From positions 378,089 to 403,097 of the forward strand of contig JBBHKE010002644.1 of NCBI GenBank assembly GCA_037447655.1: a DNA stretch of 25,009 nucleotides, in the 5' to 3' direction. The notes under the pieces are model-generated. The model saw only the letters and a list, made by a program, of their open reading frames with translations. It made no database searches and was not told the DNA's origin. Positions 6,786 through 16,501 of this stretch are shown here, piece after piece. Both the position numbers and the translations under genes were made by a program. Numbering within the stretch: position 1 is the first letter of the stretch; every line of letters starts with the position of its first letter. This DNA is from Zygnema cylindricum (lineage: Eukaryota > Streptophyta > Zygnematophyceae > Zygnematales > Zygnemataceae).

Positions 6786-9700
6786 TAGTCAATCTTTAAT
6801 TTCAGACCACACTTCTCCCTGCAAAAAATTAGCTTAGGGGAAGGCACAGGTTTGGTCATCATATCTGCTACCATCTCACTATCTGGTCTGTACTCTAAAC
6901 TGATTATTTTGTTTTCTACTTTCTCTCTAACAAAGCTGAGTCTGATGTCCATGTGTTTGGCTTTAAAATGGTGTTTAGGATTGGCAGAAATAGCGATTGC
7001 TGCCTGATTATCACAAAATATTTTCTGCACACCACTCTTAAGGTGACCAAGCTCACCAAGCAAAGACTTGACCCACATCAATTCTTTTACAGCAGAGCAA
7101 GAGGCCATATACTCAGCCTCCATGGTGGACTGAGCAATAACCTTTTGCTGTTTGCTACTCCAACAGCAAGCCCCATCACCCACATATAATACATATCCAG
7201 AAGTACATCTCCTCATCGGAGCATCACCATAACTGGCATCACTCCAAGTAGTGATGTCAGTATTCTCCCCACCCAAATGCAACCATAGATCTCTAGTTCC
7301 TACCAAGTATCTAAGGACTCTCTTAGCTGCCTCCCAATCCTTCTTAGTGGGAGCATTTAGACTTCTACTCAGCACTCCTACAGCTGCAGCTAAATCCGGC
7401 CGGGTACAATTCATAAAATAGATTAGACTTCCCACTACTTGCCTGTAAGGAATAGTCTGCATGAACTTCTGTTCTTTAGGAGATAATTCCTCGTCTAAGA
7501 CTATGACTCCTTCTTCCTCACTCCCCTCACTTCCCTTCTTCAATTGCATTGGAGTTGTGCAACTATTAGCTTTATCCATTTGAAATTTTTCAAGCATGTT
7601 TCCTATTGCTTCCTTTTGAGTCAATCTTATAATTTTTCTTTTTCGGTCTCTCTCTACTTGAATTCCCAAAATATATTTTGCTTCCCCCATATCCTTCATT
7701 TCAAATCTCCCCTTAAGATCGGTTTTCAGTTTATTAATTTTTTCCATTGATTTACTTAAAACAAGCAAATCATCAACATAAATTGCAATAAATATAAAAC
7801 CTTCCTCATCTTCGAAAACATAGATTGAGTGATCTGAGCTGATCCAAATATATCCTAGACCGGTAAGAAACTCATCAAGCTTCTTATTCCACTGTCGGGG
7901 CGCCTGTTTCAAACCATAAAGAGATTTAATCAGCCGGCATACCTTACTCTCCTCTCCTTCTTCCACAAACCCTTCGGGTTGTCGCATGAAGATCTCCTCT
8001 TCTAATTCTCCATGCAAAAAGGCTGTTTTGATGTCCATCTGGTGCACTTCCATGTCTTCCGCCGCTGCTAAACTGAGAAGTATGCGGACGGAGGGAAATC
8101 TGACCACCGGGGCAAAGGTTTCCTCGTAGTCAATTCCTTCCTTTTGTGTAAATCCCTTTGCCACTAATCTGGCCTTGTAGCGCTCGATTGTGTTATCTGG
8201 GTTCAGTTTCAGTTTGAAAACCCACTTACAACCGATTGGTTTTCGGTTAGGTGGACAGTCCACCAGCTCCCAAGTATCGGCTGCCATGATTGAAGCCATC
8301 TCCTCATTGATGGCTGTCTTCCACCGGTTTCTTTCTGGACAAGTCATCGCCTCTCGATAAGTTTGAGGTTCATCTTGATGAGATAGTTTAGTTACCTTGT
8401 TATTAACCTGTTTTTCTTGCAGTCTTTTGCTACTTCTCCTCCCTCCCTCAAAATCTGAGGCCGGAATAGATGGTTCTCGTGGATTCTTTCGAACAAACTC
8501 GGCTTCTCCCCTATCCCTTGATTCCGAATCAATTTCCACCACGTCTTCCACTTCGAGTAGAGTTGTCACTGGAGTTTCCACAGCCGAGTCCTTTTCGGTC
8601 TGATTTGTTCCTGCAAGAATGTCATCGTCTCTAAAACCTGGATAGTTAGGAAGCTCAAAGTCATCAGAATTTTCTGACTCAAATCTGATTTTTACTGACT
8701 TTGTATATTTGAAGGGATCCACAGACTTTCCTTCATCCATAACTACTAGATGCTTTACTAAGATTATATCTTCTCTTTTTAGATCATAAACTCTATATCC
8801 TTTAACATCCTCATCATATCCTAATAAGTATCCCGGTTTTCCTTTAGGATCTAGCTTCCAATTGGACCGATCAGTATCTAGACTGAATACTTGACTGCCG
8901 AAAACCTTTAAATGAGATAAGTCTGGTTTCCGGCCTGTCCATCTCTCATAAGGTGTTTGATCTTTTATAGCTGAAGTAAGAACTCTATTTTTGAGGTAAT
9001 TAGCACAGTTCATTGCTTCTGCCCAAAACCTTTTTCCTATCTTCTTATCCAACAACATACTTCTAGCACTATCACTTAGTGTTCTATTTAACCTTTCAGC
9101 TACCCCATTCTGTTCAGGATTTTCTGGCACTGTCTTTTGGTGTTGAACCCCATCTTCCCTCAAAAAATCCTCAAACTGGTTAGAAGTATACTCTCCACCA
9201 TTGTCACTCCTTACTCTCTTGATTGGAGTTTCATGGAGTTTTTCGCTCCATGCTTTATATTGTCTAAAACAGTCCTCAGCTTCTGACTTGTTTTTCAAAA
9301 AATATACTCGGGAATACCGAGACCAATCATCAGTTATAGTCATCATAAATCTCTTCCCCCCCGGTGAGGGCACTCTAGCCGGTCCCCAAATATCTGTGTG
9401 TACTAGATCTAGAAGTTTTTCTCCCTTGTAGGTGGCTGTTTTTGGAAAGGGTAATCTGTGTGCTTTACCTTGAGCACACCCACTACAATCACTTATATCA
9501 TCACTCTCACTGAACTGAATCCCTTCCACCACTCCCATCTTTTTCATCTCTCTTAACTTATCTAGATTCACATGCCCAAGCCTCTTATGCCACATCATAA
9601 TATCATGAACACCAGCATAATAAAGTTTCTTCGTTTCATTACTTAAGATCAGCCTAAACATCCCATGGCTACCTTTCTCAGCAATGAAATAGACATTCTC

Positions 9701-10510
9701 CTCAAAACTAGCAGTAAAGACTCCTTCTCTAATGCTAGTGAAAAAACCCTTATCATCTAATACTGATGTAGAGATAAGGTTTTTGTTCAGCTCCGAGATA
9801 AACAATACATCGGAGAATGTTAATATGGATGTCTTTCCTTCAACTAACACTTTCAGATCTACCGATCCTACAAGAGTAGTGGTGACTATCCTCCTATCCC
9901 CGTACTCTATCTCTACGGTGGGAATCTTTCTTATCTTAGTGAACAGGTGTCTATCCTTACACATGTGCATTGAGGCACTTGAATCTATAATCCAGCCTGC
10001 TTCACCTTTCAATCCACCGTAAGCACATTTCTGCCTTCGTGGAATTTCAACCTCAGTTTTCGCCTCCAACTCCTCATCCAAAAGGAGCTCATCGTCCTCG
10101 TCCTCGGATTCCGCCTCAAGTACCTGTGTGACAAGGGCCTTTTTCTTTCCTCTCGGGGTACCACCGGTCTGCCCCTCCTTTAACCGAAGCTCAGTTAGCT
10201 TGGTGCACTTTGCCATATAGTGCCCAGGTTTCTTACAAAAATGACATAAACCTTTGGGAGCCCTTGGTTCGAACTCGCCAACCTGTTTTTCCCGCTCCCT
10301 ACCCCCATAGTTTCTGACTGGTTTCCGGGAATCCTTGTTCCTCCAATCGGTCGCTGTTGCCAAGGCTTGGCCACTCTTTCCTCCCCTTCGGATCTCAATC
10401 GTATTCTCTCGAACGAGAATCATCCCTACCACTAAGTTCCATATCCACCTTGAGTCCGGCAAGTCCTGCACACGGTTGACTATGTTCTCGAACTCATCAG
10501 GTAACTTCAT
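6785..10510 (-). CDS. Copia gag-pol polyprotein of C (gag C-terminus, protease, integrase, RT, RNase H)
   Basis: 1,241 residues from an internal Met; the true frame extends upstream into gag, cut by one stop at 10529-10531. Domains in order: gag zinc knuckle C89-C92-H97-C102; acidic linker at about 132-156; protease at about 173, where the active site reads D176-S-S instead of D-S/T-G; integrase zinc finger H308, H313, C342, C345; integrase core D372, D436 and E472 with 35 residues between the last two; RT with YVDD at 911-914; RNase H with D1091, E1131, D1167 and D1188. All integrase, RT and RNase H key residues are present. Products would process Gag, copy the RNA and insert the cDNA. The Gly-to-Ser change (GGT to AGT) at the protease site likely blocks polyprotein cleavage. 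The stop overlaps the polypurine tract. Confidence 0.95.
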   Translation of the reverse strand: MKLPDEFENIVNRVQDLPDSRWIWNLVVGMILVRENTIEIRRGGKSGQALATATDWRNKDSRKPVRNYGGREREKQVGEFEPRAPKGLCHFCKKPGHYMAKCTKLTELRLKEGQTGGTPRGKKKALVTQVLEAESEDEDDELLLDEELEAKTEVEIPRRQKCAYGGLKGEAGWIIDSSASMHMCKDRHLFTKIRKIPTVEIEYGDRRIVTTTLVGSVDLKVLVEGKTSILTFSDVLFISELNKNLISTSVLDDKGFFTSIREGVFTASFEENVYFIAEKGSHGMFRLILSNETKKLYYAGVHDIMMWHKRLGHVNLDKLREMKKMGVVEGIQFSESDDISDCSGCAQGKAHRLPFPKTATYKGEKLLDLVHTDIWGPARVPSPGGKRFMMTITDDWSRYSRVYFLKNKSEAEDCFRQYKAWSEKLHETPIKRVRSDNGGEYTSNQFEDFLREDGVQHQKTVPENPEQNGVAERLNRTLSDSARSMLLDKKIGKRFWAEAMNCANYLKNRVLTSAIKDQTPYERWTGRKPDLSHLKVFGSQVFSLDTDRSNWKLDPKGKPGYLLGYDEDVKGYRVYDLKREDIILVKHLVVMDEGKSVDPFKYTKSVKIRFESENSDDFELPNYPGFRDDDILAGTNQTEKDSAVETPVTTLLEVEDVVEIDSESRDRGEAEFVRKNPREPSIPASDFEGGRRSSKRLQEKQVNNKVTKLSHQDEPQTYREAMTCPERNRWKTAINEEMASIMAADTWELVDCPPNRKPIGCKWVFKLKLNPDNTIERYKARLVAKGFTQKEGIDYEETFAPVVRFPSVRILLSLAAAEDMEVHQMDIKTAFLHGELEEEIFMRQPEGFVEEGEESKVCRLIKSLYGLKQAPRQWNKKLDEFLTGLGYIWISSDHSIYVFEDEEGFIFIAIYVDDLLVLSKSMEKINKLKTDLKGRFEMKDMGEAKYILGIQVERDRKRKIIRLTQKEAIGNMLEKFQMDKANSCTTPMQLKKGSEGSEEEGVIVLDEELSPKEQKFMQTIPYRQVVGSLIYFMNCTRPDLAAAVGVLSRSLNAPTKKDWEAAKRVLRYLVGTRDLWLHLGGENTDITTWSDASYGDAPMRRCTSGYVLYVGDGACCWSSKQQKVIAQSTMEAEYMASCSAVKELMWVKSLLGELGHLKSGVQKIFCDNQAAIAISANPKHHFKAKHMDIRLSFVREKVENKIISLEYRPDSEMVADMMTKPVPSPKLIFCREKCGLKLKID

Positions 10511-10528
10511 TAGTAAACAGTTAACTTT

Positions 10529-11143
10529 TTATTTTTCACTAAAAACTTTACCCGCACTCTCTAGCTCCATGAAGAGTGTAGCAAGCTCATTGCAAAAATC
10601 CAACATATTTCCCCCTTTGTATACATACTCCTTAACTTTCTGATCAGCCAACTGTTGTTGCTGAATCGTACCACTTCGGTACATCTCTATGAGAGCCATC
10701 CAAAGATCGGATGCCCTCTCTACCTGCAAATGAGGACATGCAAGTCCTTGAGTGAGATGGCGTAGGATGAAGTGCTTTGCCGCCATATTGTTGAAGTCCA
10801 AGGTTTCAGTATCATTCTCCTCGTTCCTCGGAATAGGTGACATGAATGCTAAACCAGTTGCTATTGGTGTGGTCGCCTCCTTCTCCTTTCCTTTGTCCAC
10901 CACTTCTCCTTCCTTTGTTTCCTCCGTTGAAGGTGAATCCTCTTTCCTGGTGAATCTGCTTCCTTTAAACCCTGGAGGAATTCCAAGACCTGATGGACGC
11001 CCCAATCGTCCACTCACTATCCCCCAAAACCTTTTTTCGCATAGAGCTCCTATCATCATACTTTCCCAGTATATGAAGCCAGTTCCATTCAATATTGGTA
11101 CCCTAGAGGGTGGGCCCATAACGTGAAACTCTGAGACCTCCAT
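10529..11143 (-). CDS. Copia gag N-terminal part of C, ended by an in-frame stop
   Basis: 204 residues ending at TAA (10529-10531), in the same frame as the 1,241-residue pol frame and only six codons from its Met. B has a Met codon at this point, so a nonsense change split one gag-pol frame. The stop lies before the zinc knuckle, not at a gag-pol border, so programmed readthrough is unlikely. Motifs shared with B: NGTGFIYWE, EKRFWGIVSG, HFILRHLTQ. The first ATG (11143) lies inside the LTR; a second ATG (11119) lies in the primer-binding site, in frame. Either could be the start; the upstream codons resemble those of B, which favours the LTR start. Confidence 0.88.
   Translation of the reverse strand: MEVSEFHVMGPPSRVPILNGTGFIYWESMMIGALCEKRFWGIVSGRLGRPSGLGIPPGFKGSRFTRKEDSPSTEETKEGEVVDKGKEKEATTPIATGLAFMSPIPRNEENDTETLDFNNMAAKHFILRHLTQGLACPHLQVERASDLWMALIEMYRSGTIQQQQLADQKVKEYVYKGGNMLDFCNELATLFMELESAGKVFSEK
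11112..11122 (-). promoter_or_regulatory. Primer-binding site of C (half-tRNA iMet type)
   Basis: GTTATGGGCCC on the minus strand, one base after the LTR. It is complementary to 11 bases of the initiator tRNA-Met anticodon stem-loop. Its ATG is an in-frame gag codon. Confidence 0.75.
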
Positions 11144-12173
11144 AAGTCCTCAGAGTGGACAGCTTCCAAGAAGCCTCTAGGATAATCCTGACCCCTTTGT
11201 GTTTAAGCAAAAATAACTGCCACCCTGGCAGACAAAAACTCTGAACAACTTCACCCCTGTGAAGACAAGACTCCCCTGAGTCGATAGCAAAAAGAATCTC
11301 TGAATTTGCTCCCCTGAGCAGTAAGTTATGGAGGGTCAAAGTTGACCTTTTGTACAGAAGCTCTCTGGGAGAGAGGGTCCTATCTTCTAATTTTTCTAAG
11401 TCATATCTCTCTCACAGACTCTATCTACTGATGTACGGAACCAATCAAAATTGAGTTCCGTACGCAAAAGTACAGCTGCCGGTGTACTTTATGTACGGAC
11501 ATTGTACGACGTGGCCAAAATGTCGACACATGTCAAATCCGGATTCGGTGCCATAATCTCCGGAGTTTCCACAATCCAACGGAATTTTGCCACGCGTCAT
11601 CCGATGTGGCGATGGCCACAAACCGCCGAAATCTTCCTGCGCGATCTCGGCGCTAATCCCGGCCGTCCGATTAAATTCGGCTTTAATCGTAGCCGTAATA
11701 AATACATGCGCGGTATTTGTTTCATCTACGAAACAAATGCGCGGTACTGATTTATGTCCGTACCGTAAGTCGTACATTACATATTACTGGATCTATGTAT
11801 CCCGTAATTAATTCTAGTTAAATGGTTTATCGCTTGTATACATATATAAATAATTATCAAACTATATGCTAAGTAACACTACCGCTAGATGAAACGGCTA
11901 AGGCTACCGGCTACTTCGTGTCTGCCGGCCGGCAGGTACAAGGATCAAATCCTGCCGCCGGCACACACCTTTTAATTAAATATATAAACCCTAATATAAA
12001 ATTCCCGTAAACCTCAGGATAGCCAAGGTAGCCATGGCTCTAGCTTCCTCTCCAATTTCTCAGTGACTGCGACAAGTTTGAGAGTTGGAGAGAGAAGTTA
12101 GAGATAGACTGCCTCGACTTCTATATTTTTTTTTCAGACCTAGAAAATACTAATAAAACCATTATTTTCTACA
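11124..12173 (-). repeat. 5' LTR of element C
   Basis: Near-identical to 5724-6771; differences include one small block at about 11270-11280, a longer T run near 12126-12134 and a few single changes. On the minus strand it runs TGTAGAAAATAATGG … CAGAGTTTCA. It holds second copies of the hairpin (11708-11742), tRNA-like block (11885-11963) and ATGGC palindrome (about 12030-12039). Confidence 0.95.
11885..11963 (+). other. tRNA-like block in LTR of C, antisense (right copy)
   Basis: Same sequence as 6484-6562: an A-box-like ctagatgaaacggctaaggct followed by a hairpin centred on the B-box-like ggatcaaatcc. Confidence 0.5.
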
Positions 12174-12178
12174 CTCCA
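12174..12178. repeat. Target-site duplication of element C, right copy
   Basis: ctcca immediately after the LTR end tctaca, identical to 5719-5723. Confidence 0.93.
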
Positions 12179-12644
12179 GTTGGCTGAGCAAAAGCTAGTG
12201 AGTTACACGTACAAAGGAGGAAAGATGTTAGATTATTGCAATGATCTTTCTTGTTTGTATATGGAGATGGAGAGTGCTGGTTGGACAAGCACAATGAAAA
12301 TGAAAGTAAACACTCTCATCATGAAGTTACCAGACGAGTATGAGAACTTAGTGTACCGAGTACAAGAAATAAATGATAGTTCATGGAAGTGGAATACAGT
12401 GGTCAGGATGATACTTGTGCAGGAAAATACCATGGAGATCAGGGGAGGTGGAAAGAGCGTTCAAGCTCTAGCCGTCCGAGGGGACAAGTGGAGACCGAAA
12501 CCGAAAAAACCATACAAAGGAGAAAGAGTCCAACCTAGAGGACTGAGGCCCCCAAAGAGCCTATGTCATTTTTGCAAAAAGCCAGGGCACTTTATTGCGG
12601 ATTGTGCCAAGCTGGCTGAGCTGAGGCTCAAAGAGAACCAATGA
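12179..12644 (+). pseudogene. Gag of element B, C-terminal part with zinc knuckle
   Basis: Continuation of the gag interrupted at 5718. The frame runs LAEQKLVSYTYKGGKMLDYCN … KLPDEYENLVYRVQ and ends with the nucleic-acid-binding knuckle CHFCKKPGHFIADC (12564-12605, C-X2-C-X4-H-X4-C intact), which would bind element RNA. A TGA at about 12643-12645 replaces a sense codon (Thr at the matching place in C). Without C, the codons before and after the ctcca duplication join in frame. Confidence 0.9.
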
Positions 12645-12645
12645 G

Positions 12646-13006
12646 GGGGTTCTTCCGGAGGGAAGAAAAAGGCACTTTTGGTCACAAAGGTGACAAGAGA
12701 TACCAAGGATGAGTCCTCTGAGGAGGATGGGGAGCTTCTTTTTGACGAGAGTCTGGAGGAGAAGGAGATTCGTCGGAGACAAAAGTGTGCCTTTGGAGCA
12801 TTTCGGGAAGCTCCACAGGAAGGATGGATCATCGACTCAGGTGCATCCATGCATATGTGTCGTACAAGGACCTCTTCACTAAGCTAAGGAAAATCCCTAC
12901 TGTAGAAATAGAGTATGGGGATGGGAGAGTTGTTACTACAGATCTAGTGGGATCAGTTGACCTGAAAGTTTTAGTGGAGGGTAAGACTTCTATTCTCACT
13001 TTCTAA
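12646..13006 (+). pseudogene. Copia protease of element B
   Basis: After the stop the frame continues with GGKKKALVTKV, an acidic linker (DESSEEDGELLFDESLEEKE), then the protease WIIDSGASMHMC. The active site D-S-G (12834-12848) is intact, unlike that of C. A frameshift just after MHMC moves the rest (DLFTKLRKIPTVEIEYGDG … LVEGKTSIL) to another frame, and a TAA at about 13004 replaces the Ser of the F-S-D-V motif. The enzyme would cut the polyprotein. Confidence 0.88.
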
Positions 13007-14218
13007 GATGTGCTTTATATTCCTCAGCTAAGTAGAAATCTTGTTTCTACATCTGTGTTAGATGACAAAGAGTTTGATACTTTCACTACAAAGGGAGTTT
13101 TTACAGCCAAGTATGGGCATGAAGTTTACTTCACCGCAGATAAGGGTAGCCAAGGAATGTTTAGGCTTAACCTGAGTAATGAAAAGAAGAATGCTTACTA
13201 TGTTGGTGTCCCAAAATTGATGATTTGGCATAAACGGTTGGGGCATGTGCATTTTGATAGGTTGAGGGAGATGAAGAAGCTGGGTGTGGTAGAAGACATT
13301 CAATTCAGTGATAATAAAATGGTGGATGATTGTAGTGGTTGTGCCCACGGAAAAGCTCACAGACTTCCTTTTCCTAAAGCCGCCACATATAGGGGTGAAA
13401 AAGTACTAGATTTGATCCACACAGATATCTGGGGACCAGCAAGGGTACCCTTAGTTGGAGGGAAAAGATATATGTTGACAATCACTGATGATTGGTCTCG
13501 ATACTCCAGAGTTTATTTTCTAAAAACAAAGTCAGAAACACCAACTTACTTCAAAGAATACAAAGCCTGGAGTGAGAAGTTGCATGGAACCCCATTAAGA
13601 GAATAAGAAGTGATAATGGGGGAGAGTATACCTCTAACCAATATGAGGAATACTTAAGATATGAGGGAGTTCAACACAAGAATACTGTACCACATAATAC
13701 GGAACAAAATGGTGTAGCAAAAAGGCTGAACCGAACACAAAGAGATAGTGTATGCAGTATGTTGGCTGACAAGAAAATAGGAAAGAGATTTTGGGCAGAA
13801 GGCATGAACTGTGCTAATTACATTAAAAATAGAGTCCTCATATCAGCAGTCAAAGGTATGACACCTTATGAGAGATGGGTTGGAAAAAAAACCAGATATC
13901 TCTCACCTTAAAGTTTTTGGTAGTCAAGTTTACAGTCTAGATACAGATAAGAAAAACTGGAAACTTGATGCTAAGGGAAAACTTGGATATTTTGTGGGAT
14001 ATGATGAGGATGTTAAAGGATATAGAGTTTATGACTTAGCAAAGCAAGATATCATTCTGGTAAAACACCTAGTTGTCATGGTTGAAGGAAAGTCAATTGA
14101 CCCCTTTAAATATACTAAGAAGATAAAAATCAGGTTTGAGTCCGAGAGTGAGGAGAACTTTGTTTTTCCCGAAAAGGACATGAGTGATACCGTGATTGCA
14201 GATTCAGGGGAGATCTAA
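13007..14218 (+). pseudogene. Copia integrase of element B
   Basis: Integrase that would join cDNA ends to target DNA. Zinc finger: WHKRLGHVHFDRL then CSGCAHGKAHRLPF. Core: HTDIWGPARVP, SDNGGEYTSNQYEEYL, EQNGVAKRLNR. The last is Lys-Arg where C has Glu-Arg, so the third catalytic residue appears lost (GCA AAA in place of GCA GAA). Frame breaks: a missing A near 13590-13600 (ends GTPLRE stop), an A-run insertion at about 13883-13890, and a stop at 14216-14218. The C-terminal part KPDISHLKVFGSQVYSLDTD … GYDEDVKGYRVYDL is intact. Confidence 0.9.
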
Positions 14219-15442
14219 GATAAAGGAGAGATACCAGATACCCTACATATTCCCATGGATTTCGAGGAGACAAAAGAGGAGGAATCGGAACCATCTTCCA
14301 TGAATAGGGGAGCTAATGAGACACTAAGGAGAAACCCAAGACTTCCCTCTATTCCAGCTTCAGAATTTGAAGGGGGGAGAAGGAGCAGCAAAAGGCTACA
14401 AGAGAAACAGGCAGCTCATAAGGTAACTAAGCTATTACATCCTGATGAGCCTCAGTCATACTTGGAGGCATTGAACAATCCACAAAAAGATAGATGGATC
14501 AGGGCCATAAATGATGAAATGGCTTCCATCATGGAAGCAAATACCTGGGAACTAACGGATTGCCCTCCAGACAGAAACCCTATTGGGTATAAATGGGTCT
14601 TTAAACTAAAACTAAACCTTGACAATACCATCGAAAGATATAAGGCTTGTTTGGTGGCAAAGGGTTTCACCCAAAAGGAGGAGATTGACTATGAGGAGAC
14701 ATTCGCCCCAGTTGTTCTTTTCCCATCAGTCAAGATTCTCCTCAGTCTAGTAGCAGCGGAAGACATGGAAATTCATCAGATGGACATTAAAACCGCCTTC
14801 CTCAATGGTGAGTTAGAGGAAGAAATCTTCATGAGGCAACCAAAGGGATTTGTGGAGAATGGAGAAGAGAGTAAAGTCTGCAGGCTCATAAAATCCTTAT
14901 ATGGACTTAAGCAGGCTCCACGACAGTGGAATAAGAAACTAGATGAGTTTCTTACTGGTCTAGGATATATCAGGATCAACTTTGACCATTCTATCTATAT
15001 GTTTGAGGATGAGAATGGTGTGGTCTTTATTGCAATTTATGTGGATGATCTGCTGGTGTTAAGTAAGTCTTTGGAAAAGATCAATAAGTTGAAGAAAGAT
15101 CTTAGAAGCAGATTTGACATGAAAGATTTAGGGGAGGCAAGATATATTTTGGGAATTCAAATGGAAAGAGATAGGGGTAAAAAGATCATAAGACTCACGC
15201 AAAAGGAAGCAATAAAAAATATGCTTGAGAAATTTCAAATGGAGAAAGCTAACAGTTGTACCACTCCCCTGGACTTGAAAAGAGAAGGTGATGGCACTGT
15301 AGAAGGAGGAGTGATAATCTTAGATGATCAGATGAGTCCAGAGGAGAGAGAGTTTATGAATTCTATTCCTTACCGACAGGTCGTAGGAAGTTTGATCTAC
15401 TTTATGAACTGTACAAGGCTAGACATAGCCGCAGCAGTATGA
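14219..15442 (+). pseudogene. Copia reverse transcriptase of element B
   Basis: A long open stretch (395 residues from 14255). It starts with an acidic linker, then RRNPRLPSIPASEFEGGRR, then the RT: WVFKLKLNLDNTIERYKA, DYEETFAPVV, HQMDIKTAFLNGELEEEIFM, LIKSLYGLKQAPRQWNKKL, FIAIYVDDLLVLSK (catalytic Asp pair), LGEARYILGIQMERDR and YRQVVGSLIYFMNCTR. Motifs are complete. It is closed by TGA at 15440-15442 where the family has Gly (A-A-V-G-V-L-S). The RT sequence is closely related to C, so B and C belong to one lineage. Confidence 0.93.
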
Positions 15443-16039
15443 GTGCTCAGTAGCAGTCTCAGTGATCCTAGAAAGAGAGATTGGGAGGCAGCCAAGAGAG
15501 TCATGAGATATCTGGTTGGAACCAGAGAATTATGGTTGCATTTGGGAGGGGAGCACACTGATATCACCACTTGGAGTGATGACAGTTATGGGGATGCACC
15601 TTTAAAAAGATGCACTTCTGGATATGTTTTGTATTTGGGGGAAGGTGCTTGCTGTTGGAACAGTAAGCAACAAAAGGTGGTCGCTCAGTCTACTATGGAG
15701 GCTTAGTATATGGCGTCTTGTTCTGCTGTAAAAGAACTAATGTGGGTGAAATCATTATTGCAAGAACTGGGATATATGAAGGAGGGAGTGCATGAAGTCT
15801 TTTGTGATAATCAAGCTGCAATCGCAATTTCAGCCAATCCAAAACATCATTTCAAAGCAAAACATATGGACATAAGATTAAGCTTCGTAAGAGAAAAAGT
15901 TGAAAATAAAATTTTAAATCTTGTGTATAGACTTGATGAAGAAATGGTGGCTGACATGATGACCAAACCTGTGCCCTCTCCTAAATTAAAATATTGTAGG
16001 GAAAAATGCGGGTTGAAAGAAAAATTAAAATTAGACTAG
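15443..16039 (+). pseudogene. Copia RNase H of element B
   Basis: Continues in the RT frame after one stop. Motifs: VLSSSLSDPRKRDWEAAKRV, TTWSDDSYGDAPLKRCTSGY, STMEA-stop-YMASCSAVKELMWVKS (TAG at about 15704-15706 replaces the second Glu codon of EAEY), FCDNQAAIAISANPKHH, KAKHMDIRLSFVREKV. It ends at a natural stop, 16037-16039, just before the polypurine tract. RNase H removes template RNA and makes the plus-strand primer. Confidence 0.92.
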
Positions 16040-16052
16040 AAAATAAGGGGGG
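16039..16052 (+). promoter_or_regulatory. Polypurine tract of element B
   Basis: gaaaataagggggg directly before the LTR start tgttgaaatt. It matches the tract of C. Confidence 0.85.
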
Positions 16053-16101
16053 TGTTGAAATTAATAAATTTCTTGAGTATTTTCTAGGTTTAAAATGTTA
16101 G

Positions 16102-16110
16102 TATAAAAGG
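16102..16110 (+). promoter_or_regulatory. Candidate TATA box in LTR of B
   Basis: tataaaagg about 50 bp into the LTR. C and D have ATATAGAAG and TTATAGAAA at the same place, each followed about 20-30 bp on by a conserved CAGnCTGnCT-like stretch. If real, U3 is very short and most of the LTR is transcribed leader. Confidence 0.4.
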
Positions 16111-16255
16111 AAAAGAAAAAGGACAGACAGCCTGCCTACACCTCCTCTCTCTAGCCCCCATACTTGTTGTAGTCACTGAAGGATAGAGAGAGTGGTTGAT
16201 CCATGGCTGCCTTAGTTCAACATGCAGATACTTTTATAACTACTAAAAATATACC

Positions 16256-16338
16256 TGACGGACACAGGATTTGATCCCGGTACCTGCGGTTCGTCAAGCA
16301 GGCCGATAGTGGTCAGCTTTATCCTATTAGACTAGGAC
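16256..16338 (-). other. tRNA-like block in LTR of B, antisense
   Basis: On the minus strand GTCCTAGTCTAATAGGATAA starts a D-arm-like stretch, and 50 bases on GGGATCAAATCC matches the B-box-like core. The hairpin at 16256-16296 is closed by TGACG/CGTCA. Bases differ from C and D, but pairing is kept. Confidence 0.5.
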
Positions 16339-16466
16339 CAATGCTAAATGCTATCGTATGTGATAGATATATATAGATTTAGGAAGGAGCAAATCCATTT
16401 AACTAAAACTGTGTACGGCGTACATGGATACAGTTTTATAAATGTACCAATTCAAAACGGATACCA

Positions 16467-16501
16467 CGCATTTTGTTTCGACAACGAAACAAATATCGCG
16501 C
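16467..16501. repeat. Conserved hairpin, 3' LTR of B
   Basis: Copy of the 4645-4679 hairpin: ttttgtttcg-acaa-cgaaacaaa. Confidence 0.75.

Larger units (their letters stand above)
5724..12173 (-). mobile_element. Element C: near-intact Ty1/copia retrotransposon
   Basis: A 6,450-bp minus-strand element with 1,048- and 1,050-bp LTRs that differ at only about ten positions, a perfect 5-bp target duplication, primer site, polypurine tract, and one gag-pol frame interrupted by a single stop. It is the youngest insertion in the nest and sits in the gag gene of its relative B. LTR ends are canonical TG…CA (TGTAGAAA … GAGTTTCA on the minus strand). Confidence 0.95.

Noticed and set aside
10511-10531. 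Programmed stop-codon readthrough between gag and pol of C
   Set aside because: The stop lies inside gag, before the zinc knuckle, and B has a sense codon there; a chance nonsense change is simpler.
16256-16338. A true tRNA gene
   Set aside because: There is no well-paired D stem, anticodon stem or acceptor stem; only the A-box- and B-box-like strings and a hairpin remain.
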